64,000 nt of DNA from NCBI RefSeq assembly GCF_034424215.1, contig NZ_CP139960.1, positions 1,736,001-1,800,000 on the forward strand, in the 5' to 3' direction. The notes beneath the pieces are model-generated. The model was not told the origin of the DNA, did not search any database, and saw only the letters and a program-made list of their open reading frames with translations. Of this stretch, positions 1-7,368 are shown one piece after another. This stretch comes from Niabella yanshanensis. GTDB lineage: Bacteria > Bacteroidota > Bacteroidia > Chitinophagales > Chitinophagaceae. Both the position numbers and the translations under genes were made by a program. Position 1 is the first letter of the stretch; every line of letters starts with the position of its first letter.

Positions 1-108
1 CACCTCCCAAATTTGTTGCTTAGACTTCTTATCACCCCCAGGTGGTATCTCCGACTTCTGCGGTATATAAGTATACTGCTTCCATCCATTTTTAGAAAAA
101 TAGTACAT
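1..108 (-). CDS. Partial hypothetical protein, N-terminus only
   Basis: A minus-strand frame opens with ATG at 108 and runs without a stop off the left edge, 36 codons. The peptide begins MYYFSKNGWKQYTYIPQKSE and continues with Gly, Pro and Lys. There is no signal peptide and no recognisable domain in this fragment. It is divergent from the exported protein starting at 161, so 109-160 would carry both promoters. The frame is short and could be spurious; I support it only because it stays open and its composition is protein-like. Confidence 0.3.
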   Translation of the reverse strand, partial: MYYFSKNGWKQYTYIPQKSEIPPGGDKKSKQQIWEV

Positions 109-160
109 CCATAAAAGGGATTAGTACTCTACATATATTAACTACTATAAACCTATAATT

Positions 161-523
161 ATGAAAAAAGTAATTATCGCTTTCACAGCTATTTTATTCT
201 CTGCTTCAGCAGCTTTTGCCCAGGTAACAGATCCTCAGAAAATGATCAAACTAGGCTCTGATGCACATTTCATAAATGAATTAAATCTTGAAAAAGGGAA
301 AGAATATGGCTTCCTGGCAAAAGATCTTCAGGAATTATATCCTTCATTGGTAAAAGAAAAGAGAATCAGTGAGCGTTTTGGTAAAAACGCATATCGCACC
401 AAAGTGATTAAAGTAATTGATGAAAAAGAGTTAATTCCTGCGATGGTAGCTTCTATCAAAAAACAAAATATTGAGATCCAGGATTTGAAGAAAAAAATGA
501 TTACTATCGAAAGTAAAATGTAG
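161..523 (+). CDS. Small exported protein resembling a truncated S74 tail-fibre chaperone domain
   Basis: The 120-residue product has a clear signal peptide (residues 1-20, ending SAAFAQ). The mature part matches the layout of the intramolecular chaperone (peptidase S74) domain found at the end of phage tail fibres and Bacteroidota surface proteins: 'EYGFLAKDLQELYPSLV' (about 48-64), then a region ending 'LIPAMVASIKKQNIEIQDLK' (about 91-110) that forms the usual C-terminal coiled coil. The fibre part that normally precedes the domain is missing, as is the N-terminal catalytic Ser region, so self-cleavage is not expected. It is probably a remnant or a stand-alone domain. A terminator follows at 555-580. 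Confidence 0.6.
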   Translation: MKKVIIAFTAILFSASAAFAQVTDPQKMIKLGSDAHFINELNLEKGKEYGFLAKDLQELYPSLVKEKRISERFGKNAYRTKVIKVIDEKELIPAMVASIKKQNIEIQDLKKKMITIESKM

Positions 524-554
524 TCAGTATAAAAAATAATACAGTCTCTCAAAA

Positions 555-580
555 GGCCGCCTTATGGCGGTCTTTTTATT
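555..580 (+). terminator. Rho-independent terminator after the S74-like gene
   Basis: Stem GGCCGCC (555-561), loop TTAT, GGCGGTC (566-572) with one G-T pair, followed by TTTTTATT. It lies 32 bases after the stop at 523 and before the next gene at 635. Confidence 0.85.
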
Positions 581-634
581 TGCCTGCAACTTTTTAAAAC
601 GGTAGTACGTCAAGTAATTAAAAATGATACTTTT

Positions 635-1057
635 ATGAAAGCCCTGTTATTTTTATTCCTCCCCCTGGTAATGGTTGGTTGCACCAAAAACAAACTGGCC
701 AAATTTAATACCCGCATTGTAGGCAGCTGGCAGCTGGTAGAGGTTAATACCTTTGGATTAGGTAGCAGCCATATTGTGTTCAATGGCGGAAATTTTACTT
801 TCAATAGCGATAATACGGCGAGTTATTACGACCGGAATAATAACACCTACTATGGCTCCTGGTATATTGATGCCTATATGTATACAGATGATGAAGGAGA
901 TTCGGAAACTGATTTTATATTAAGTGTAGATGTAAAAGATGGCAGCAAAATGAAATTCGACCGTTTCGAAATTCCCCGTTTTGGCAATTCAAACAGATTT
1001 AAAGCTAAAGTAAGAAACGGGCTGAACGTGGTTACTTATGTTTTTGAACGCAGGTAA
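635..1057 (+). CDS. Lipoprotein, lipocalin-like small beta protein
   Basis: A 140-residue protein with a lipoprotein signal peptide (MKALLFLFLPLVMVGC, lipid-anchored Cys at 16). The mature part starts with 'IVGSWQLVEVNTFG', typical of small lipocalin-like lipoproteins of Bacteroidota, and alternates short beta-strand-like stretches with 'YGSWYIDAY' and a final 'VVTYVFERR'. It is probably a periplasmic or outer-membrane-facing lipoprotein of about 14 kDa. No ligand can be inferred. It has its own transcription unit after the terminator at 555-580. Confidence 0.6.
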   Translation: MKALLFLFLPLVMVGCTKNKLAKFNTRIVGSWQLVEVNTFGLGSSHIVFNGGNFTFNSDNTASYYDRNNNTYYGSWYIDAYMYTDDEGDSETDFILSVDVKDGSKMKFDRFEIPRFGNSNRFKAKVRNGLNVVTYVFERR

Positions 1058-1137
1058 ACTTAGAAGGATCATACCAGGAAACCTGCTTGCTTTTACTGCC
1101 GGCTACCCAAAAGAAAATTCTACCGGTTGCTGTAGTC

Positions 1138-1217
1138 CCGATAGCTACATATTAAGCGTATCGGCTTTCAACTTTCTCTGAGACGTTGGATATATACGTT
1201 TCATACAGAGAGAAGTT
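1138..1217. other. Two adjacent hairpins in a gene-free stretch
   Basis: The stretch 1058-1277 has no gene. Within it are CCGATA (1138-1143) paired with TATCGG (1159-1164), and an interrupted long stem from 1170 to 1217: AACTT/AAGTT, CTCTG/CAGAG and ACGT/ACGT around TGGATATAT. Neither is followed by a T-run on the plus strand, so they are not obvious terminators. Function unknown. Confidence 0.35.
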
Positions 1218-1277
1218 GCCAGGCAGTGTACCAGTTGTAAGCTTTTGCGCGGGCAATGGCAAGCAAAACATACAGAT

Positions 1278-1733
1278 TTACCTATAGCCACAGCTTTCCT
1301 TTCTTCGGGTATCTATTAAATATTGAATCTTCCAGCCAGATGTCAGTCGCACCAGCTGAAAGGAATTGACCCCGCAATGACTGAATTTGCCTTTGTAATA
1401 AAAAGAGTAGGGCGTCCAGACGCTGGCTAAATCTCCGTCGATTTGAATAGCTTCAAACTTTATTCTTTCATCCGCATTCCCCTTAGCTTCTTTGCTTATA
1501 AATGCAGCGAAATCATTTGCATGGCTGGAGCGAATTATGAGTGTATTGGAAGGCGACTTGATTATGGTTTGTAGTATTGCACTATCTGCGAAACAGGCTG
1601 TAAGCTGCTTTGCGTCTGCGTTACGCATGGCATCAAAAAGGTTGTTGATCAGCCGGATAACCGAATCCCGGCTGTCCTGCGCGTTTATTAAACAAGAATT
1701 GAATATAAACAGCACTAAAAACCAGTATTTCAT
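1278..1733 (-). CDS. Exported NTF2/SnoaL-like (DUF4440-type) protein
   Basis: A 151-residue protein with a signal peptide (residues 1-18, cut after LINA). The rest has the NTF2-like cone fold pattern: an N-terminal helix 'IRLINNLFDAMRNADAKQLT', 'CFADSAILQTI', a central strand with 'ASVWTPYSFYYKGKFSHCG', then 'FQLVRLTSGWKIQYLIDTRRKESCG'. The last motif matches the 'WKI..iiDTRRK..C' ending of nuclear transport factor 2 family proteins common in this phylum. Such domains bind small molecules or act as lumazine-binding-like enzymes; the substrate here is unknown. Confidence 0.7.
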   Translation of the reverse strand: MKYWFLVLFIFNSCLINAQDSRDSVIRLINNLFDAMRNADAKQLTACFADSAILQTIIKSPSNTLIIRSSHANDFAAFISKEAKGNADERIKFEAIQIDGDLASVWTPYSFYYKGKFSHCGVNSFQLVRLTSGWKIQYLIDTRRKESCGYR

Positions 1734-1765
1734 GTGTATGCTTTTTATTAATTGGGGGGCACATA

Positions 1766-1788
1766 CCCGCCTGACCGGACGGGCAGGG
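1766..1788. repeat. REP-like GC-rich imperfect palindrome
   Basis: CCCGCCTGACCGG (1766-1778) is followed by ACGGGCAGGG (1779-1788), a GC-rich quasi-palindrome in otherwise AT-rich DNA just upstream of the NTF2-like gene. It resembles the CCTGCC...GGCAGG palindromes scattered between genes in Chitinophagaceae. A related, cleaner copy is at 52848-52871. Confidence 0.45.
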
Positions 1789-1978
1789 AATTTCGCAGTA
1801 AGAAAATACTCATTATACCCGGTATCAAAATAAATATTTCCTTATGCTACATTTCTCCGTTCATTTTGTTAAAGATCTGCCATAAAAGGTACAATTGGCA
1901 TTAAATTCCCGTCTAATAAAAGATGTTGTATTTTATGCAATTTCTCTTATCTATTAATCTTTATTAAAAATACGAAAG

Positions 1979-2500
1979 ATGAAAAATTTAACACACATAG
2001 GCTGCCTTCTTATATTGTCGATTCTCGCTTTTTCATCCTGCGCCTCGCAAAAAACGGTAACAGCTACCGAGCAAGACTATGCAGCGCTGATCAATAACCG
2101 CAGGTTTACCTTTGTGGCCCGTACCGTAATCCCTACGGAAGATAGCCGGTTTAATCCCCGGTTCATGTTTCCCAACGGCAATAATCTTTACCAGCTTACG
2201 TCGGGCTACGATGTGAAGATCACTCCTGATTCTGTCACGGCCTACCTGCCTTTTTTCGGCAGATCGTTTACCGCTCCCCTTGACCCTACAAAAGGAGGCA
2301 TTCAGTTTACGTCTACCGATTTCGATTATAAGCAGTCCATCAAAAAAAAGAATTACCAGATCACCATCACACCCAAGGATAACCGTGACATCAGGAACCT
2401 GCTTCTCACGGTTACGCCCTCCGGCTATGCATACCTCCAGGTGTTGAGTATGAATAAAACCCCGATTTCATTTAATGGTGTTATTGAAAAAGATCAATAA
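1979..2500 (+). CDS. DUF4251-type lipoprotein
   Basis: A 173-residue lipoprotein (signal peptide to Cys21 within 'LAFSSCASQK'). The mature part has the DUF4251 hallmarks: 'LINNRRFTFVARTVIP', then a central 'LTSGYDVKITPDSVTAYLPFFGRSF', 'GGIQFTSTDFDYKQSIKKKN' and the C-terminal 'LLLTVTPSGYAYLQVLSMNK..ISFNGVI'. The family is a beta-rich periplasmic or outer-membrane lipoprotein of unknown function, abundant in Bacteroidota. The assignment rests on motif order, and the length fits the family. Confidence 0.75.
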   Translation: MKNLTHIGCLLILSILAFSSCASQKTVTATEQDYAALINNRRFTFVARTVIPTEDSRFNPRFMFPNGNNLYQLTSGYDVKITPDSVTAYLPFFGRSFTAPLDPTKGGIQFTSTDFDYKQSIKKKNYQITITPKDNRDIRNLLLTVTPSGYAYLQVLSMNKTPISFNGVIEKDQ

Positions 2501-2581
2501 ATGAAGGTTTTATAAACACCTGTTAGTAACTCTAGCCACCCCCATCCACCTCATAAAAATAAAAGGTTGTAAGTTTGCCGG

Positions 2582-3436
2582 ATGGTTGATTTAGATAAAA
2601 AGCAGGTTCGTATTGCGGTTTTAGATTTGAATGCAGGATATCCCAACCAGGGAATGAGGTGTATTAATGAGATCGTACACAGCTGGGCCGAACAAAAAAA
2701 CTATTCAATTATTTACGATGTTTTTGACGTGCGGGTTAAAAACGAATTGCCCGATCTCTCTTATGATGTATATATATCAAGCGGGGGCCCTGGTGATCCG
2801 CTGAGTACCCGGTTTGACGACTGGGATATTAACTGGAACCGTTGGTTTAGCGACGTCCTGCGTTGGAACGACAATCCGTCCAGTAACACCAAAAAGTTTG
2901 TTTTTTTGATTTGTCATTCGTTTCAAATGGCCTGCCGCCATTTTAATGCCGGGTTGCTCTGTAAAAGGAAGTCAACATCGTTTGGGGTATTTCCTATGCA
3001 TGTAATGCCTGAGGCCATTGGCGATCCGGTGTTCAAGAACTTAAAAAATCCTTTTTTCGGTGTGGATAGCCGGGATTTTCAGTTAATACAACCGAACCTC
3101 GACCTGTTGCACGATATGGGCGCCTATATTACCTGTATTGAAAAAGAACGTCCTCATGTACCTTATGAACGCGCGGTGATGGGCATCCGTTTCAGCGAAT
3201 ATGTTTTTGGTACCCAGTTTCATCCTGAAGCAGATGCTACCGGTATGAGCCAGCATTTTCAAAACGAAGAAAAGCGTGAGATGGTGATTAAAAACCATGG
3301 GGAGGCTAAACTGACCATTATGCTGGAGCACCTGGAAGATCCGGATAAAATTCACTGGACCAATAAGAACCTGATCCCTAATTTTCTAAATGAGGCCTAT
3401 AGCCATTTGATGGTGGAAGAATTGATGGAAGCGTAA
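2582..3436 (+). CDS. Class I glutamine amidotransferase-like protein
   Basis: A 284-residue cytoplasmic protein with a class I (triad) glutamine amidotransferase fold. Oxyanion-strand motif 'VYISSGGPGDP' near residue 63, nucleophile elbow 'FLICHSFQMA' with the catalytic Cys near 111, and 'GTQFHPEADATG' near 215 supplying the His-x-Glu pair. It is not fused to a synthetase domain, unlike GuaA, CarA or TrpG, and has an extra C-terminal segment of about 55 residues. It belongs to the stand-alone GMP-synthase-like amidotransferases whose acceptors are often unknown. The convergent terminator at 3463-3486 ends it. Confidence 0.75.
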   Translation: MVDLDKKQVRIAVLDLNAGYPNQGMRCINEIVHSWAEQKNYSIIYDVFDVRVKNELPDLSYDVYISSGGPGDPLSTRFDDWDINWNRWFSDVLRWNDNPSSNTKKFVFLICHSFQMACRHFNAGLLCKRKSTSFGVFPMHVMPEAIGDPVFKNLKNPFFGVDSRDFQLIQPNLDLLHDMGAYITCIEKERPHVPYERAVMGIRFSEYVFGTQFHPEADATGMSQHFQNEEKREMVIKNHGEAKLTIMLEHLEDPDKIHWTNKNLIPNFLNEAYSHLMVEELMEA

Positions 3437-3462
3437 CTAAGCAGAAGTTAATAAAAACAAAA

Positions 3463-3486
3463 AAACTCCTGAAATTTCAGGAGTTT
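3463..3486. terminator. Bidirectional terminator between convergent units
   Basis: A perfect self-complementary stem, AAACTCCTGAAA (3463-3474) with TTTCAGGAGTTT (3475-3486), flanked by A-rich and T-rich sequence. It can end both the amidotransferase gene and the long SusCD/M60 operon arriving from the right. Confidence 0.85.
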
Positions 3487-3507
3487 CCTTATCTGCAATA
3501 TCATTAA

Positions 3508-5235
3508 CTACTCAACACCAATAAATTCAGTCTCATATAGGCTCAACCAATTACTGGGTTCTATTCCCCATTTCGAATTAACAGATATTCTTAACCAATA
3601 GAATATAGTACCCGGAACTCCCGCACTTGACAACATTACCTGTGCTTTGTTTGAACCAGCGGGGGTTGGCGTAATGGTGCAAGGAATGACAGGATCGGCG
3701 TTCCAAAGATAAGGCCCGGTTAATCCTAAAGAATGTGTACTCATACCCGGCGCCAGGTTTTTGAACCTGGAACCAAAGCCATCATAACAAGGCCAATATC
3801 CAATCAGGTTAGTATATTTTGGATGTTTTGAAAGATCTTTTAAGCATAGATTGTTGCGCACTTCTTCATCCGTTAAAGCCGTGTTGAAGATTTCAAAGTC
3901 AGCAACATTAAATGTCATAGCCCCAAATCCGGTATCATCGCCCCACCCTATCATTAGTGGGTCTGAAGAGCTAATAGAACCAGGGTTAGCGCCCAGGTTC
4001 CGGGTACCATTATCGTCCTGAATTCTTACACCGTCCATAAACCTTTTGACCCATTTACTACCGGCACTATCATAAATTACTGCAGTAACGGTATGCCAGC
4101 TATTATCGAATAAATTGGGAGTTGTTACCTGTAATCGCTTTTCACTGGTGTTGCTGCCTCTTATCGAAAAGCACCAGGAGCCACCACTATTGGTAAACAT
4201 AGTCCATCCTACTTGTGTAAACCGGGTGGTTTTACCCATAAAATGCGGCCAGTTAAAAGGTCCGCTTCCCTTAATTTTTATTTGAATAGTTTGACTACCT
4301 GTACCAATATCATAAACCCTCCCATCTGCAACTGTTGCCTTTACTGTATTGCCGTCTCTGCCGTTAATGACAACGGAACTGTAGTCTGCTTTTACAAATT
4401 CGGTAGATTGCATTTTTTCATGGTAGTAAATAGCCGGTACCATTATTTCTTCATCGCTATTGCCTCCATATGCATTGCCCTTACCGCCATGCGTACCGGT
4501 AACAATAACCAACCAATCTTCTTCTTTGTTATATAGGGGCCTTGCCTTCAGGGCTGTCATTATATCATTAATATAAGTATCTATTTTAAGTACAGCGGCT
4601 TTATAACCATTATCAGAAGCAGAAAAAGCGCCCGCTTTGCCGGCAATACTCGCTCCGTTGAAGTGAGCTACCAATAAGTCATCATCGTTGTTTTTTACCG
4701 CAGCCACAACTGAATCCTTAGTCGCCGCATCATTTTGGGTGGCTACTTTAAAGGATGCTTCCGGTGTTAGTGACGAAAGCATTTCGGGCCAGTCGGATAC
4801 AATGCGACTTTGAAGATCAGGCCGGGCTGATCGTATTATAAAATAAAAAAGACTTGGATAATTGGTTCCTACCTGGCCTTCTTCAGGTTGTTCCAAAGAC
4901 TCGAAGGTACTGTCCCTTACCATGTGCTTTGCAAAGCTCACACCTGATAACAGTGTTTTCCAACTGGCAGCGTCAGTGGTAACTGCATCATCTACCGCAT
5001 TTACCAGGGTATATTTGCTTTTTTGCAACATACCATTCAATGCAGGCAGGTTCAGCGCTTTAAACTCCTTCCCCGAAAGTCCGTCAATACCTATAAGTAA
5101 TACTTTCCTTTTCCCTACTACCGCTGCGGTAGAATCATCCTCAAAGTAAGGAGGCGGATCTGCATACTTTTTACAGGAGCTTAGAAAAAAAAGCGTACCT
5201 ATAATCGCCAAAAGAGGTAAATATATTTTTATCAT
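3508..5235 (-). CDS. Lipoprotein: degenerate alkaline-phosphatase fold plus LamG plus DUF4983-like end
   Basis: 575 residues, lipoprotein signal with Cys21 (LFFLSSCKK). Residues about 44-285 follow the type I phosphodiesterase/alkaline phosphatase fold: 'VLLIGIDGLSG' with metal ligand Asp51, 'TTDAASWKTLLSGV' where the nucleophile is expected, and 'VIVTGTHGG' in place of SDHG. The position equivalent to the nucleophile reads Asp88, the usual D-x-x-G-H reads S-I-A-G-K (196-200), and the Asp of SDHG is Thr248, so catalysis looks lost. A LamG/concanavalin-like jelly roll follows (about 300-460), then a roughly 90-residue C-terminal region of DUF4983 type. Last gene of the operon. Likely an outer-surface binding protein. 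Confidence 0.7.
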   Translation of the reverse strand: MIKIYLPLLAIIGTLFFLSSCKKYADPPPYFEDDSTAAVVGKRKVLLIGIDGLSGKEFKALNLPALNGMLQKSKYTLVNAVDDAVTTDAASWKTLLSGVSFAKHMVRDSTFESLEQPEEGQVGTNYPSLFYFIIRSARPDLQSRIVSDWPEMLSSLTPEASFKVATQNDAATKDSVVAAVKNNDDDLLVAHFNGASIAGKAGAFSASDNGYKAAVLKIDTYINDIMTALKARPLYNKEEDWLVIVTGTHGGKGNAYGGNSDEEIMVPAIYYHEKMQSTEFVKADYSSVVINGRDGNTVKATVADGRVYDIGTGSQTIQIKIKGSGPFNWPHFMGKTTRFTQVGWTMFTNSGGSWCFSIRGSNTSEKRLQVTTPNLFDNSWHTVTAVIYDSAGSKWVKRFMDGVRIQDDNGTRNLGANPGSISSSDPLMIGWGDDTGFGAMTFNVADFEIFNTALTDEEVRNNLCLKDLSKHPKYTNLIGYWPCYDGFGSRFKNLAPGMSTHSLGLTGPYLWNADPVIPCTITPTPAGSNKAQVMLSSAGVPGTIFYWLRISVNSKWGIEPSNWLSLYETEFIGVE

Positions 5236-5259
5236 CGGAACTAAATTGTTTGTAATTTT

Positions 5260-7269
5260 TTATTTAAACACTGCAAATTCGGCAAGGGCACAATTAGGAT
5301 TATCCCGAATATCTTCTGCATTATATTTTAATCTTAAATACCTTGCTTTAACAGGCGATGAAAAATTAAATGTCTGAAACCCGTTTATCTCTGCCAACGC
5401 AAACGGACTACCCGGCGTTTCGGTCCAGTTCGTTTTGTCATTGCTCACTTCAATATGCACTCTGACAGCAGGCCTTGATACGCCTTGCCTATGTGCATAT
5501 TTAAATCCGGCAATCGTAATGGGTAACCTGGTAATAGTACTTAAATCCATATCAATTGTATGGGGCGGTTGCCCGGTTCCCCCAGACCATTGGCTATGCC
5601 AGAAAGTATTTAAATCGCCATCAATAATGGAAGAGGCTAAACCATTGGGTGGGCCTTCGCCCGTTTTTTCTTCAGAGCTAACGGCGATAACGGACCAGGC
5701 ATTGCTTGCGAATGGATCTATAAAAGTATTACCGCCGGTTTGGGTGTATGGATTATACTTCCAGATTTCCTGTAACATTACGGGGTAGTTTTTAGCGGCT
5801 ACCCGATCCATAGCGGTAGAACTTAAAGTAATTCCCCACTGACGGAAAAATAACTGCCAATCCATACGTGTATAATCCGACACCGTTTCATAGACAAAAT
5901 CATGTTTGGCTAATGTAGTAGACGAAGGTCTTACTGCCCTGCGACTTCTCTTATATAGTTCGGTCATAATGCCCCATCCATCTTTCTGACCCGGATATCC
6001 CCAATCCGCAGGAATTTTGTCGAACATCTGCAGAAACGGCACTAACCGCGCAAAAGGATTATCGCTAATTAAAGGATCGGAACTGTTGTCAAAATCTTTA
6101 GAGTTTGATGAAGCCGCGAACTGTAAAGCAGGTCCAACAGTTTCCTGCAACGCCGGGTGTTTGGCAGGCCAGGTACCTAAACCTAAATCGCTCATACGTT
6201 TAGCAAGTTTAAAAATAAAAAGGTTATTGGTTGTTTCTCCTAAAGTAGACCAGCTCCAATAATTTCCCTGTTGGAAATTATGACCAATTTCATGGTATAA
6301 TCCCCATACGTCTGAACTCCTTAAATTGACAATATCTGTTATAGTTGTTTGCCAGTAAGTATCATTTATAGCCATTATCGGAAACCCGGCGTGCCCGTAA
6401 CCCGCAGAAATGTTCACATCCAATACGATCCGATATGGAAGTTGAGGCGACTTGTCTTCAGGTGATAAAGGGTTTTCTTCCAGGCCCGTCCAACCATAAA
6501 AATCTTCTTTAATTCCTCTGTCCCACTCCGTCATTAACACCTGAGGATCAGCAACAGGATAACGAACAATATAATCTCTTCTTACTGTAAAAATCATGTA
6601 TTTACTTCTGAGTTCCAGATATGGAACACAGGAAGCAGCGACCTTTTGCTTCCATTGTACCGGATCGGTAACACCCAAAACGAAGTCAGGCGATTCTACG
6701 ACATTATCAAAAGTTATGGATACCGGTGAAGTTCGGGGACTGCTTGGAAGAATATAAATATGTCCGCCGTAAAGATTGCGGACCTCATTTTTTCCCGGGA
6801 TTAATTTAGTTTGAGAATAAATAACCGGATCACGCTGCGCATTTTCGATATGCCCTACATTGTCGGTCCATGCACCAACCTGTGCCACAAGATCATAAAC
6901 ACCTTCGGGAACAGTAATAGTAACCAGCTCTCCGGGAGCCGCATAAAACCCGGTACTGAACTGGGGCCTGGGTAGCACGCTTATACGCAGATCTTCCGAC
7001 TTTACATAAAACAAATCTAAATTGATCGTTTTCGTAACCCTGGGTTCTTCTATGCAAACCAAACCGGGGAAAATAGACGCCTGCAGGTATTTAGATTTGT
7101 CAACGGCTCCTCGTGAAGTGTCCACCGCGACATGAGTAGAGTCTACTCCCTTGTCTAATTCGGATGCATCCAGCAGGTAGCCAAAATCACTTTTTTTGCC
7201 GCAAGAAGCAAATATTGCAATACTCAGGGTTATTGCTACTGCTTTATTTACCTTATTTAATAATTTCAT
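5260..7269 (-). CDS. M60-family metallopeptidase lipoprotein with F5/8C domain
   Basis: Zinc peptidase of the M60/enhancin-like family, whose known members cut O-glycosylated proteins such as mucins. The open frame begins at 7365, but the lipoprotein signal (MKLLNKVNKAVA..IFASCGKK) starts at its internal Met33, so I place the start at 7269. In full-frame numbering, the motif HEIGH is at 358-362 with the third ligand Glu377 (GET), fitting the M60 pattern HExxHx(8-28)E. An N-terminal beta region (about 95-230) precedes it, and a discoidin-like F5/8C domain, a probable sugar binder, covers about 555-701. It lies between the two phosphatase-fold/LamG lipoproteins. Confidence 0.88.
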   Translation of the reverse strand: MKLLNKVNKAVAITLSIAIFASCGKKSDFGYLLDASELDKGVDSTHVAVDTSRGAVDKSKYLQASIFPGLVCIEEPRVTKTINLDLFYVKSEDLRISVLPRPQFSTGFYAAPGELVTITVPEGVYDLVAQVGAWTDNVGHIENAQRDPVIYSQTKLIPGKNEVRNLYGGHIYILPSSPRTSPVSITFDNVVESPDFVLGVTDPVQWKQKVAASCVPYLELRSKYMIFTVRRDYIVRYPVADPQVLMTEWDRGIKEDFYGWTGLEENPLSPEDKSPQLPYRIVLDVNISAGYGHAGFPIMAINDTYWQTTITDIVNLRSSDVWGLYHEIGHNFQQGNYWSWSTLGETTNNLFIFKLAKRMSDLGLGTWPAKHPALQETVGPALQFAASSNSKDFDNSSDPLISDNPFARLVPFLQMFDKIPADWGYPGQKDGWGIMTELYKRSRRAVRPSSTTLAKHDFVYETVSDYTRMDWQLFFRQWGITLSSTAMDRVAAKNYPVMLQEIWKYNPYTQTGGNTFIDPFASNAWSVIAVSSEEKTGEGPPNGLASSIIDGDLNTFWHSQWSGGTGQPPHTIDMDLSTITRLPITIAGFKYAHRQGVSRPAVRVHIEVSNDKTNWTETPGSPFALAEINGFQTFNFSSPVKARYLRLKYNAEDIRDNPNCALAEFAVFK

Positions 7270-7368
7270 ATACCTATTTGATTTTATTGACAGGGGCAGA
7301 AGATCATTCCATATTATTGTACTCACATGATCAGCCTTTGTCATACCAGTTATCGTTTTATTCATTTT

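Noticed and set aside
7270-7365. N-terminal extension of the M60 peptidase to an ATG at 7365
   Set aside because: It would bury the lipoprotein signal 32 residues inside the protein; the ATG at 7269 gives a normal signal with Cys.
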